Shown here in pieces: positions 1-7,977 of a stretch of 64,000 nt of DNA. Below the pieces are notes generated by a model. It did not search any database, was not told where the DNA came from, and worked only from the letters and a program-made list of their open reading frames with translations. The position numbers and the translations under genes were made by a program. This DNA comes from Terriglobia bacterium (GTDB lineage: Bacteria > Acidobacteriota > Terriglobia > Terriglobales > Acidobacteriaceae): the NCBI GenBank assembly GCA_020072645.1, contig JAIQGK010000011.1, forward strand, positions 62,001-126,000, written 5' to 3'. Within the stretch, counting starts at the first letter, position 1, and each line of letters begins with the position of its first letter.

Positions 1-221
1 GATTAATCATCGCGATTTTTGTCACTTGGAATTGTAAGCATGAAGCGGGAAAAGGCCTTATTAAAGGCCGATTCCACAGTGACAACGCCTAACGAATGGC
101 GATGCCGGACTTTGATACTTTCAATTTGAAACAATTCCCATATAAAATTAAAGATCTCCCCCAATCTAACTGTTGCGGGCGCGCCCATATACTTTAGCCA
201 GCGGCGATTACCGGGGTTTTT

Positions 222-1319
222 GTGCTTTTGGACGACGACTCACAAGATAAACGCGTTCGAGAGTTGCTCGATACAACCCTCGACCCATCTCTACCCTCTC
301 ATTTAGCGATGGCACCCATATCGGAAAGGGCAAGGGAGGAGTATGGCCGCTTTAAGCAGCGGGCGCCAAGAATTCTGGTTGTCGACGACAAACTAGACAC
401 GCTCTTACTTCTTCGTGAACTCCTTTCCTCTCGCGGTTACGACATCATTACAGCCACAGAAGCGGAAGAAGCCAAGCAGATGGTCCACACGGAGCGGCCG
501 GAGCTGATCCTGCTGGACGTGGTCATGCCGGGCAAGTCCGGTTATGACCTTTGCCGTGAACTCAAGGAAGATCCTTTTACCCGTCTGATACCGGTGGTGA
601 TGATCACCGGACTTTCTGATCGCGACGACCGTGTGCGCGGCATCGAGGCCGGAGCGGATGATTTCCTGAGCAAGCCGCTGTATCCGGAAGAGCTGTTTGC
701 GCGCGTCAAGTCGCTGCTGAAGCTCAAAGAGTTTACTGACGAACTGGAAAACGCCGAGGCCGTGCTGGTGGCTTTGGCGCTGGGCATTGAATCGCGCGAC
801 CCGTACACCGGCAACCACTGTGAGCGGCTGGCACATTACGCCGCCGATCTGGGACACCATGTTGGCCTCGACGGCGACAGCATCATCGCTTTGAAGCGCG
901 GCGGTTATCTGCATGACCTGGGCAAAGTTTCCATCCCCGATGAAATTCTCAAAAAAGGCACACGCCTGACCCCGGATGAATGGGAGATCATGAAGCAGCA
1001 TCCCGTCATAGGAGAGTCAATCTGCCGTCCGCTGAAATCGTTCCAGAACGTGTTGCCTATCATCCGCCATCACCATGAGCATTGGGACGGCAGCGGCTAT
1101 CCGGACCGGCTTACGGGCTACGATATTCCTCTGCTGGCGCGTGTTCTCCAGGTTGTTGACGTGTATGACGCGTTGCGCACCGCCCGCCCTTACAAACCGG
1201 CATTGACCCATGAAGAAGCCAAGCGCACCATGATTGAAGAAGCGGCGCGCGGCTACTGGGACCCCAATCTGGTACCTGAATTTTTCTCCATGCTCAAAAA
1301 GAAGGAACAAGCCGCATGA
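222..1319 (+). CDS. Response regulator with HD-GYP domain, probable cyclic-di-GMP phosphodiesterase
   Basis: 365 residues with two clear domains. An N-terminal receiver domain spans about 50-168, with the acidic pair D55/D56, phosphoacceptor D99 (LILLDV) and K151 in the conserved K-P. An HD-GYP domain spans about 175-355, with an intact H231-D232-LGK motif, the HHHEHWDGSGYP block (283-294) and a downstream VDVYDA motif. This is the RpfG arrangement, in which phosphorylation of the receiver controls hydrolysis of cyclic-di-GMP in the cytoplasm. All expected metal ligands are present, so activity is likely. The start is uncertain: GTG at 222 gives a 50-residue leader, and ATG at 309 (residue 30) also precedes the receiver domain. 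The stop overlaps the ATG of the next gene by 4 bp, so the two are probably translationally coupled. The partner sensor kinase is not in the window. Confidence 0.93.
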   Translation: MLLDDDSQDKRVRELLDTTLDPSLPSHLAMAPISERAREEYGRFKQRAPRILVVDDKLDTLLLLRELLSSRGYDIITATEAEEAKQMVHTERPELILLDVVMPGKSGYDLCRELKEDPFTRLIPVVMITGLSDRDDRVRGIEAGADDFLSKPLYPEELFARVKSLLKLKEFTDELENAEAVLVALALGIESRDPYTGNHCERLAHYAADLGHHVGLDGDSIIALKRGGYLHDLGKVSIPDEILKKGTRLTPDEWEIMKQHPVIGESICRPLKSFQNVLPIIRHHHEHWDGSGYPDRLTGYDIPLLARVLQVVDVYDALRTARPYKPALTHEEAKRTMIEEAARGYWDPNLVPEFFSMLKKKEQAA

Positions 1320-2104
1320 GCCTGGCCATAGAGTTCCCCTTGTCGAACGAAAATTTACAGGCAGCCCAGCCGCAATACAGCATCGTGGTACCGGCTTACA
1401 ATGAGCGCGAGCGCATTGGCGGATCGCTGGAGCAGGTGCTGAAACACATCCGCGCGCAAAAATGGAGCGCTGAAGTAGTAGTGGTAAATGACGGCTCGCG
1501 CGACGATACCGCCGGCTTTGTCAGTCAGTTTGCCGCCGACCATCCCGAGGTGCGGCTGATCGAAAACCCCGGCAACCAGGGCAAAGGATACGCCGTGCGC
1601 AATGGCGTGCTCAACGCCCGGGGCAAAGTGATCCTTTTTACTGACGCCGATCTGTCTTCGCCGATCACCGAAGCAACCAAACTTTTTGCCGCGCTGGAAA
1701 AAGGCGCGGACGTGGCCATTGGTTCGCGCTGGCTCGATCCTTCACTGCAATTTCAGCGGCAGCCCCTGAAGCGGCAGATCATGTCCCGCGCCTTCAACCT
1801 GTTTACGCGGGCCGTGCTGACCTTTCCTTACCACGATACGCAATGTGGTTTTAAGGCCTTCACGCAGCGCGCGGCCCGAATGATCTTTCCTCTGCAGAAG
1901 GTCAACCGCTGGGGCTTTGACGCGGAAATCATTTACCTCGCGCACCACTTGAAGCTGGAAGTGGCTGAAGTGCCGGTGGCGTGGGGCAATGACGAGCGTT
2001 CCAAAGTACATCCCTGGCGCGATGGCTTTTATATGGGCGTGGACACGCTGAAAATCCGCTGGATGTCGCTGACCGGCGGCTACCGCAAACCTGTTGCAGA
2101 GTAA
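1316..2104 (+). CDS. Family 2 glycosyltransferase, dolichyl/polyprenyl-phosphate sugar synthase type
   Basis: 262 residues, GT-A fold. Visible motifs are VVPAYNE (24-30), VVVNDGS (55-61), the metal-binding DAD (110-112) and the TQCGFKAF block (175-182), followed by GFDAEI (200-205). The GFK(A/L)F and FD(A/V)E motifs are typical of Alg5/DPM1-like enzymes, which move a sugar from a nucleotide donor to a lipid phosphate on the cytoplasmic face of the membrane. No transmembrane anchor follows the catalytic domain, unlike GtrB/ArnC enzymes with C-terminal helices. It starts inside the stop of the HD-GYP regulator (ATGA overlap). That suggests one transcript, possibly linking c-di-GMP turnover to envelope or exopolysaccharide glycosylation; this link is inference. 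Confidence 0.88.
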   Translation: MSLAIEFPLSNENLQAAQPQYSIVVPAYNERERIGGSLEQVLKHIRAQKWSAEVVVVNDGSRDDTAGFVSQFAADHPEVRLIENPGNQGKGYAVRNGVLNARGKVILFTDADLSSPITEATKLFAALEKGADVAIGSRWLDPSLQFQRQPLKRQIMSRAFNLFTRAVLTFPYHDTQCGFKAFTQRAARMIFPLQKVNRWGFDAEIIYLAHHLKLEVAEVPVAWGNDERSKVHPWRDGFYMGVDTLKIRWMSLTGGYRKPVAE

Positions 2105-2145
2105 TTCCTTTCAAAGCTACAAAAAGCCGCCCTGCTCCAAGCGGT

Positions 2146-2174
2146 TTGATGATTCGCCATATATTCGCTATAAT
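2146..2174 (+). promoter_or_regulatory. Sigma-70-like promoter for the 2244 gene
   Basis: TTGATG at 2146-2151 and a perfect TATAAT at 2169-2174 are separated by 17 bases. The site lies about 70 bases upstream of the ATG at 2244 and downstream of the glycosyltransferase stop, so it would give the small gene its own transcript. Confidence 0.55.
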
Positions 2175-2243
2175 ATCTGAATCCCGTCAGTCTGCAAGCG
2201 CTCCCCGATTCGTAGGCGGCGGGTCGTGGCTGCGAGGCGAAAA

Positions 2244-2669
2244 ATGGCGAATCAAGAGAACAAAGAGAATCCTTATTCCGCTATTGAGGAAAAGGTGAAG
2301 AAGATCATGGCCGGAATCGCGGAGGAGATAGAGAAACTTTCTCCTAATGACAGGGCCGTGCTACAGCGGGCGATTAAATTCCTGATGCGGAAGACCCGCG
2401 CCGGAGCAGAGCGGCTGGCCATTCTGCACATGCTGGGCAGACATGAAGCGGTGCCGGGGACCGTGCTCTATCAGCTCTGCAGCCGGCGGGTGGATAAGCG
2501 TGTGCGCGAATTACAGTCCATTGGTATGGATATACGCCGCTGGTCTGAGACGCGGCCTGATGGTTATTCGCATTCAGTCTACGGCTGGAGCGCTTTCAGG
2601 TTGTGGCAAGAGCACCGGCTGCTGAACGAAACAGAAGAAAACCAGCCCAGCTTGAAAAGAGTGATGTGA
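2244..2669 (+). CDS. Small protein with a possible winged-helix fold, function unknown
   Basis: 141 residues from the ATG at 2244; a GTG at 2226 in the same frame would add six residues but lacks a better ribosome site. The N-terminal half (about 1-60) is charged and predicted helical. The C-terminal half, RLAILHMLGRHEAVPGTVLYQL then KRVRELQSIGMDIRRW, resembles a winged-helix motif of the type found in small phage-like regulators: a first helix, a turn, a recognition helix and a wing ending in YGWSAFRLW. DNA binding is therefore plausible but not proven. A good promoter (TTGATG-17-TATAAT) lies just upstream. It is not obviously co-transcribed with its neighbours. Confidence 0.6.
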   Translation: MANQENKENPYSAIEEKVKKIMAGIAEEIEKLSPNDRAVLQRAIKFLMRKTRAGAERLAILHMLGRHEAVPGTVLYQLCSRRVDKRVRELQSIGMDIRRWSETRPDGYSHSVYGWSAFRLWQEHRLLNETEENQPSLKRVM

Positions 2670-3006
2670 CGACGATAGCCTTTAACCTGATTTAAAGAGG
2701 AGTGCAAAGAGCATTCTCTACGGCCGTGGATTCATCACGCTGCGGTTCCTGCCCGGTGTCCGCACTTTGCGCTTGGAGCAAACCTGACTGCTGTATCTCC
2801 TCGGATAAATGAGGGAACGCGCCAGATTCCGGCTGACCCGCCGCAGAACTCACACTGGCAGTGGGGCCTACAGTCCCAAGTCGCCTCATAGAAACGAATA
2901 GATCAAGAGGAATGGCGGAGATAGAAGCACATTCTGAATAATTCCGCGCCAAATTCTCATTTTAGTCATCGACGTTTGCCTTTTGTTTGTCTATTATATT
3001 TGCGTC
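2670..3006 (+). other. Non-coding spacer upstream of the HD phosphohydrolase
   Basis: About 340 bases without a supported gene. An 86-codon minus-strand frame at 2692-2952 has no recognisable domain. The last 30 bases are T-rich with TATTATATT at 2992-3000, immediately before the ATG at 3007. This could be a -10 element giving a leaderless or near-leaderless transcript. Confidence 0.45.
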
Positions 3007-4275
3007 ATGCCGAGTCCTCATCGTCTTTATGAAATCCGGTGTCCAGTCCACGGATTTATCCGGCTCAATGATTGGGAGTGGACGGTGATCTCCCAACCGG
3101 CCTTTCAGCGTCTCAGGAGAGTTCGGCAGTTGGCTTGGACTGACTATGTGTACCCTGGTGCAATGCACACACGATTTGAGCACTCGCTAGGAGTCATGCA
3201 TACCGCCACCATGCTGTATGACTCTATAGTGAGGAACTCCGAAGAGCTCTTAAAGTCGGAACTGGCATATAACGAAGCAGGGTTCGAGCGGGACAGGCAG
3301 TTGGTTCGGTTCGCAGCATTACTGCATGATGTCGGTCACGCACCGTTCTCACATGCAGCCGAAGAACTCTTCCCTGAACGCTCCCTTGGGGAAAGGTATG
3401 TTCACGAAGACTATTCCGTTGCCATCATCGAAGCGGAGCTTCGCGCCGCGATTGAGGACCACCCGCTGAACAGCAACTACAATCTGCGCGCTGCAGAGAT
3501 AACGGCCCTGATTAAGGGCGGCTCCAGTGCCCGGAAGACAGTATTCTGGCGCGATCTCATCACCAGCCAGATGGACGCAGACCGAATGGACTATCTATTG
3601 CGGGATTCCTACCACGCCGGTGTCCAATACGGAAAATTCGATCTTCACCGGTTGATCAATACTATCCGCGCTATTCCTTTTCAGGACAAGGATCCTCGCT
3701 TGGGAATCTCTGAAGGCGGCATTCACGCAGCCGAGGGATTAGTGTTGGCCCGATACTTCATGTTTACGCAGGTATATTTCCACAAGACCCGTGTCGCATA
3801 TGATGTACATTTGCGTAAAGCGATGAAACAGCTTCTTCCCGGCGGCCATTTTCCCCGTCCTGCCGGGGAGGGCCTGGCAGCGTTTCTGCAATGGGAAGAT
3901 TGGAAGGTATTGGGTCTATTGAACGGGGGAGGTGGCGGGGAGCACGGTGAAAGGATCAGGTCCCGTAACCACTTCAGGCAGGTATTTCACACTCCGGAAG
4001 CGCCGTCCGCTGATGATGTGGAACAACTGCACAAGGTGAAATCGAAATTGGGAGGTCTGGTGATGGCAGAGGAGCCTGCCGAAAAGAGTTGGTATAAGAC
4101 GGGCCCGCTGGATGTCCCGGTTCTGAGTGATATCGGCAAGAACAGGGTGAGCCCTTTGTCACAGCATTCCAGCGTGGTCGCAAGCATGAAGCCCAACAAC
4201 CAGGTGTTCTTGTACGTAAAGCCTGAGGATGTGCCCAAGGCAAAACAAATCGTAGATGAGGTATTGAAGAAATGA
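3007..4275 (+). CDS. HD-domain phosphohydrolase of the SAMHD1/YwfO type
   Basis: 422 residues from the ATG at 3007; a TTG at 2983 would add eight residues and lies in AT-rich promoter-like DNA. The signature HTRFEHSLG (54-62) and the HD motif LLHDVGHAPFSH (105-116) place it in the COG1078 family, which includes dNTP triphosphohydrolases (SAMHD1) and B. subtilis YwfO. SQMDADRMDYLLRDS (about 187-201) supplies the last conserved aspartate of the metal site. Such enzymes hydrolyse nucleoside triphosphates or related nucleotides in the cytoplasm; the substrate here cannot be told from sequence. No Shine-Dalgarno sequence is seen before 3007. The stop overlaps the next gene's ATG (ATGA), indicating tight coupling with the 185-residue partner. 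Confidence 0.88.
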   Translation: MPSPHRLYEIRCPVHGFIRLNDWEWTVISQPAFQRLRRVRQLAWTDYVYPGAMHTRFEHSLGVMHTATMLYDSIVRNSEELLKSELAYNEAGFERDRQLVRFAALLHDVGHAPFSHAAEELFPERSLGERYVHEDYSVAIIEAELRAAIEDHPLNSNYNLRAAEITALIKGGSSARKTVFWRDLITSQMDADRMDYLLRDSYHAGVQYGKFDLHRLINTIRAIPFQDKDPRLGISEGGIHAAEGLVLARYFMFTQVYFHKTRVAYDVHLRKAMKQLLPGGHFPRPAGEGLAAFLQWEDWKVLGLLNGGGGGEHGERIRSRNHFRQVFHTPEAPSADDVEQLHKVKSKLGGLVMAEEPAEKSWYKTGPLDVPVLSDIGKNRVSPLSQHSSVVASMKPNNQVFLYVKPEDVPKAKQIVDEVLKK

Positions 4276-4829
4276 CAGAGCAGCAAGAAAAGCGCCTTGC
4301 TCTTATTCCCGCGTTGGTGGAAAACTCGTCCCATCGCCAGATCGGCCGGACTGCACTGATGAAATACATGTATTTTCTGCAGATCCTGCGCCAGGTTCCG
4401 CTCGGATACCGCTTCACTCTTTACTCGTATGGTCCTTTTGATTCGACCGTGCTGGCAGACCTGTCGGTGGCGGAGTCATTGCATGCAGTTGAATCCAGGA
4501 CTGTTCTTTATTCCGGAGGATATGGATATGAGATCAGCCCGGGGGAGAAATCCAAATGGCTGAAGCGTAGAGCCGAAAGCTTTGTCGATAAGCACGAAAA
4601 AGACATTCGTTGGGTAATGCAGAAGTTTGGGCAGTATTCCAGCGCCCAACTTGAGCTTATTGGCACGATAATTTATGTGGATCGTGAAGCGAGGGAAAGC
4701 CACAAAAATCTAACCATGGACGTTCTGTCCAGGAAGGTTCATGAAATAAAACCACACTTTGAAGAAGCAGAAATTGCGCGCTTTGCCGCCTTCCTGCTCA
4801 AGGAAAAGCTACTTCAGGCCACGCACTAA
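4272..4829 (+). CDS. YwgA/SocA (Panacea)-like protein coupled to the HD phosphohydrolase
   Basis: 185 residues. The region GRTALMKYMYFLQ (25-37) followed by FTLYSYGPFDS (48-58) matches the general pattern of SocA-like/Panacea and YwgA-like proteins: a first helix with LxK-hydrophobic-Y, then a beta hairpin with a YGPF-type motif. The rest is mostly charged helix. SocA-like domains act as adaptor-type antitoxins in some systems; YwgA has no settled function. In B. subtilis ywgA is, as I recall, next to ywfO, so the same pair here argues for a conserved functional unit. Four bases overlap with the HD gene. Family assignment is moderate because it rests on two short motifs. Confidence 0.55.
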   Translation: MTEQQEKRLALIPALVENSSHRQIGRTALMKYMYFLQILRQVPLGYRFTLYSYGPFDSTVLADLSVAESLHAVESRTVLYSGGYGYEISPGEKSKWLKRRAESFVDKHEKDIRWVMQKFGQYSSAQLELIGTIIYVDREARESHKNLTMDVLSRKVHEIKPHFEEAEIARFAAFLLKEKLLQATH

Positions 4830-4950
4830 TCGACTCTTTGCTCGCTATGTCCGCCCTTGAGATCGTGGAGGGGGCTGGTCACCTTTTGGTAGATCGCGCA
4901 AACCTGTTGCTTTTGAAGCTCACTCCGTCCTAAACCCGAAAAAAAACGGC

Positions 4951-4972
4951 GTTACCCTAAAATTCTGGTAAC
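4951..4972. repeat. Inverted repeat upstream of ftsQ
   Basis: GTTACC (4951-4956) and GGTAAC (4967-4972) form a perfect 6-bp inverted repeat, preceded by A8 and followed by A5. On the minus strand it would read as a hairpin followed by T8, but no minus-strand gene ends nearby. A regulator site for the division operon is an alternative. Confidence 0.35.
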
Positions 4973-5002
4973 AAAAAGGAAAGAAACCGGATATATTGGT
5001 TC

Positions 5003-6310
5003 GTGCTGGCGCACAACTCCGTCGACCGCGACTTAATGGCGCGCGACTCTATCGAGTTGACACAATACGAACCCGTCTCTTCACGAGGGAAACCTCGTGC
5101 TTCGTCGTCACAGCTACGTGGCGAGGAAACGAGCACTCAGCGTTCAGCAATCAGCCTTCAGTCAGATCAAGATGATGAGTCACGGGCAAGAGTGCCCGTG
5201 CCACAGAACCGTCGCTCGCAGCCGAGGGCGGCTGCACTCCACGACGATGATGACTCCGAACTGCTGATCAACCGTGAAGACCTGGACCTGGATCTGGATG
5301 GCGAAGAGGCGCAATTTCTAAGAACAAACCGGCGCGTGCCGGTGCGCCGCAACGCGATCCCGAAAAAAGCCGCCAGCCAGTTGAAGATTGCCGGCGTGAT
5401 TGCCGCGGTGGTTGTCGTGTGTGGCGGAATTTCTGCCTGGGCATACAGCTATGGCATGACCTCTTGGCGCTTCCGTATTCAATCGAGCGATGCGGTAGAA
5501 ATTTCTGGCGTGAAGAATGCCTCGCGCGCGCATGTGATGGAAGTAGCGGGCGCCGATATTGGCCGCAACGTTTTCTTTGTCCCCTTGGACGAGCGCAAGA
5601 AACAACTGGAGCAGATTCCCTGGGTGCAGGAAGCGACCGTGATGCGGCTGCTGCCGAACCGTATCGCGGTGACCATCCACGAGCGTACGCCGGTGGCGTT
5701 TGCCCAGATTGGCTCGCGCATCAGCCTGATCGACGCCAATGGCGTGGTGATGGGCCTGCCCGCCAATCGCCAGACCAAATATTCCTTCCCGGTAATTCGC
5801 GGGATTACGGACACCGAGCCGCTTTCGTCGCGCGCGGCGGCGATGAAGATTTACAACCGGCTGGTGAGCGAACTTGGTGGGAACGATGGCGATAGCGCAA
5901 CTTCGAGCGGCAGCCCGAATTACGTCAAGCAGCTGAGCGAGGTTGATCTTTCCGATCCGGAGAACGTGAAAGTCACGGCGAATGATCCGGGCGGGACAAT
6001 GGTTGTCCACTTGGGCAAGGAAGACTTTCTGCCGCGCTACAAGCTTTATGTGACGCACATAGCGGAGTGGCGGCAGCAGTTCCAGAACGTACAGTCCGTG
6101 GACCTGCGGTATGAAGGACAGGTGGTGGTGAATCCGGACAAGACTGCGGAATCAAACCCACCACGGAGTCACGGAGACACGGAGAAAGCCGGGGCGAATG
6201 TGCCTTCAGTAAAGCCGGTGTTTAAACCGGTAAGCGCAAAAGCAGCCAAGCCCAAACCGGCGAAAGCGAAAAAGAGTTCACCGCCAAGGACGCAAAGAGC
6301 GCAAAGGTGA
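5003..6310 (+). CDS. ftsQ: Cell division protein FtsQ
   Basis: 435 residues. A long charged cytoplasmic N-terminus (1-125) is followed by one transmembrane helix (about 127-150, AGVIAAVVVVCGG). Then comes a periplasmic POTRA domain (about 160-230) with the typical PLDERKKQLEQIPWVQEATV and LPNRIAVTIHERTPVA segments, and the beta domain. FtsQ links the cytoplasmic Z-ring to FtsB/FtsL at the divisome. The start is GTG 5003, with ATG 5036 as an alternative. It is larger than the usual 250-300 residues because both tails are low-complexity. Residues about 27-66 and the last 60 residues are encoded by palindromic and word-like repeats that resemble intergenic DNA (see repeat entries). ftsA and ftsZ follow in order; murG, murC and ddl do not precede it here. 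Confidence 0.9.
   Translation: MLAHNSVDRDLMARDSIELTQYEPVSSRGKPRASSSQLRGEETSTQRSAISLQSDQDDESRARVPVPQNRRSQPRAAALHDDDDSELLINREDLDLDLDGEEAQFLRTNRRVPVRRNAIPKKAASQLKIAGVIAAVVVVCGGISAWAYSYGMTSWRFRIQSSDAVEISGVKNASRAHVMEVAGADIGRNVFFVPLDERKKQLEQIPWVQEATVMRLLPNRIAVTIHERTPVAFAQIGSRISLIDANGVVMGLPANRQTKYSFPVIRGITDTEPLSSRAAAMKIYNRLVSELGGNDGDSATSSGSPNYVKQLSEVDLSDPENVKVTANDPGGTMVVHLGKEDFLPRYKLYVTHIAEWRQQFQNVQSVDLRYEGQVVVNPDKTAESNPPRSHGDTEKAGANVPSVKPVFKPVSAKAAKPKPAKAKKSSPPRTQRAQR
5082..5099. repeat. Perfect hairpin repeat inside ftsQ (first)
   Basis: CACGAGG (5082-5088), GAAA loop, CCTCGTG (5093-5099): a perfect 7-bp stem with a GNRA-type tetraloop in the region coding for the disordered N-terminus of FtsQ. 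Confidence 0.7.
5181..5200. repeat. Perfect hairpin repeat inside ftsQ (second)
   Basis: CACGGGCA (5181-5188), AGAG loop, TGCCCGTG (5193-5200): a perfect 8-bp stem. It looks like an interspersed palindromic element rather than codon-selected sequence, and the word-like CAGCGTTCAGC / CAGCCTTCAG repeats lie just upstream at 5138-5162. Confidence 0.7.
6158..6190 (+). repeat. Tandem 8-bp repeat near the ftsQ 3' end
   Basis: Three copies of an 8-base unit, ACGGAGTC / ACGGAGAC / ACGGAGAA, are read through as residues around 387-394 of FtsQ. Similar CACGGAGG-type words occur in non-coding DNA at 39121-39140, supporting an intergenic repeat origin. Confidence 0.6.
6277..6307 (+). repeat. Interspersed repeat forming the FtsQ C-terminus
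   Basis: The words GCCAAGGACGCAAAG and AGCGCAAAGG encode the final residues of FtsQ and end directly at its TGA (6308-6310). The same style of GGACGCAAAG text is common as interspersed repeat DNA in this type of genome (general knowledge; not searched). Confidence 0.5.
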
Positions 6311-6454
6311 TTTGGTAAGTGACACGGTGCCCGATCTTTGTGATTTGTGAGTTTCGCGAGCAAGTGAAGGGCTAAGCCAAAGGGCTTGCAGTCAAGAGAC
6401 AAAGCTAAAGGCCAAAAGCCAATAGCTAAGAGCTTTTTTATAAAGGACGCACTC

Positions 6455-7693
6455 ATGAGCAGTAACGGCAACGGCAAACATCCTTTGAACTTGATTACGG
6501 TGCTGGACGTGGGCAGCGCGAAGACAGTCGCGCTGATCTGCGAAGCCACGGACGCGGGGCTCAAATATCGCGGGCACGGCATGGCGGAGAGCCGGGGATC
6601 GCGCAAGGGCATCATCGTTGAGCTGGATAAAGCGGTGCAGAGTATCCATAAAGCGGTGGAGGAAGCGGAAAAGGTTGGCGGATGCCAGGTGGGGAATGCC
6701 GTGATCTCCGTCGCAGGCTCACATATTAAAGGAGTGACGAGCCGTGGCGGCGTAACGCTGGGCTCGCGCCCCAGAGACGTGACGCGTGAAGACATTCGTA
6801 CCGCAGTGGAGAAAGCCCGGTCGGTGACGCTGCCCGATGATCGCGAAGTGCTGCATCTGCTGCCGCAGGAATTCATCCTGGATGACCAGTCAGGCGTGCG
6901 CGATCCGGCGGGCATGATGGGCCGAAGGCTGGAAGTGAACCTGCACATGGTGACGGCCTCTGCCAGCGCCACACAGAACGTGGTGACGGCGGCGAACAAG
7001 GCCGGCCTGCACGTGGACAACATGGTGTATGAAGCGTTGATGTCCGCCGACAGCACGCTACGCGCCGACGAAAAAGAACTGGGCGTGTGCCTGGCCGATA
7101 TCGGCGCGGGATCGACTGACATGATTGTTTATTCCGACGGCATGGTGGCCCATACAGGCGTGGTGCCAGTCGGTGGAGACCACTTTACTAATGATGTGGC
7201 CGTTGGATTGAGAACTCCGCTGGTTGCGGCGGAAAAAATCAAGAAGCAGTTTGGTCATACGATCAGCGCGCAGGTGGCCGAAGGAAATGAAATTGAAGTG
7301 CCGGCCGTGGGAGATAGGCCGTCAAGGCTGATGCCGCAACGGTTTCTGGCGGAGATACTCGAGCCGCGCGCGCAGGAGCTGTGCGAATTGATGCGTGATC
7401 ACTTAAAGCAAGCCGGCGTGATGGAACTGTGTCCGGCGGGCGTGGTGCTCACGGGCGGCGGATCGCGTATGACGGGATTAGCGGAAGTCTGCCAGAAGAC
7501 GCTGGACCGTCCAATCCGCCTGGCGGTGCCGGAGCCGCCGATTGCCGATATGCCTGAACCATTGAGCGAGCCGGAATTTGCCACTGTGGTCGGCTTGGCG
7601 ATGTATGCGCATCGGACGACGATGGCGAAGATGAATCCGGAACAGGGATTTGGCCACAAGCTGCGCGCACTGTTGGCAAAGCTGGGAGCGTAG
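6455..7693 (+). CDS. ftsA: Cell division protein FtsA
   Basis: 412 residues from the ATG at 6455, which has AAAGGA seven bases upstream; an upstream ATG at 6386 lies in repeat-like spacer and is unlikely. The actin-like fold shows phosphate-1 VLDVGSAKT (about 14-22), the SHS2/1C insertion with the conserved SVAGSHIKG, phosphate-2 CLADIGAGSTDMIVY, and the adenosine motif VLTGGGSRM. The C-terminus HKLRALLAKLGA is a short amphipathic helix for membrane attachment. FtsA tethers FtsZ polymers to the inner membrane. The gene sits between ftsQ and ftsZ in the standard order, with a 144-bp repeat-rich spacer after ftsQ. Confidence 0.95.
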   Translation: MSSNGNGKHPLNLITVLDVGSAKTVALICEATDAGLKYRGHGMAESRGSRKGIIVELDKAVQSIHKAVEEAEKVGGCQVGNAVISVAGSHIKGVTSRGGVTLGSRPRDVTREDIRTAVEKARSVTLPDDREVLHLLPQEFILDDQSGVRDPAGMMGRRLEVNLHMVTASASATQNVVTAANKAGLHVDNMVYEALMSADSTLRADEKELGVCLADIGAGSTDMIVYSDGMVAHTGVVPVGGDHFTNDVAVGLRTPLVAAEKIKKQFGHTISAQVAEGNEIEVPAVGDRPSRLMPQRFLAEILEPRAQELCELMRDHLKQAGVMELCPAGVVLTGGGSRMTGLAEVCQKTLDRPIRLAVPEPPIADMPEPLSEPEFATVVGLAMYAHRTTMAKMNPEQGFGHKLRALLAKLGA

Positions 7694-7977
7694 GAGGAAA
7701 TCCCGAGCGGAGCGAGGGAGCTCTGTAGCGGCCAGGGAACATCGGGTGGAAAGTGATTGTAGTGCGCTGCGAGTGACTGAAAGGGAATAGCGATCCCTCA
7801 CCCGCAAAAAACGCGCGTTCGGGATTACAGAAAAAGTTTGGGTTGGACGGGGGGAATCAGGCGTCACCCGAGAAAGAACGTGGGACGCAAAACTTAAACG
7901 CAACGCTGGAGCGCAGCTTGGAGTTCCAGCAAAGGTGACGCAAGCGAGCGGGACCAAACGGATCAGGAGTGTGATGT
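7694..7977 (+). other. ftsA-ftsZ spacer with an interspersed repeat
   Basis: 284 bases. AATCCCGAGCGG-AGCGAGGGA at 7699-7719 matches a word at 42634-42654 with one difference. The rest is G/A-rich and ends with the ftsZ ribosome site. No gene is supported; a minus-strand frame across 7478-7957 is mostly the complement of ftsA. Confidence 0.5.

Noticed and set aside
3-188. 61-codon minus-strand frame at the window start
   Set aside because: No domain, no ribosome site, AT-rich upstream DNA of the HD-GYP gene.
405-1001. 198-codon minus-strand frame
   Set aside because: Complement of the well-supported HD-GYP regulator.
2692-2952. 86-codon minus-strand frame
   Set aside because: Low-complexity, no ribosome site, no recognised motif.
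5318-6058. 246-codon minus-strand frame
   Set aside because: Complement of ftsQ; His/Arg-rich shadow composition.
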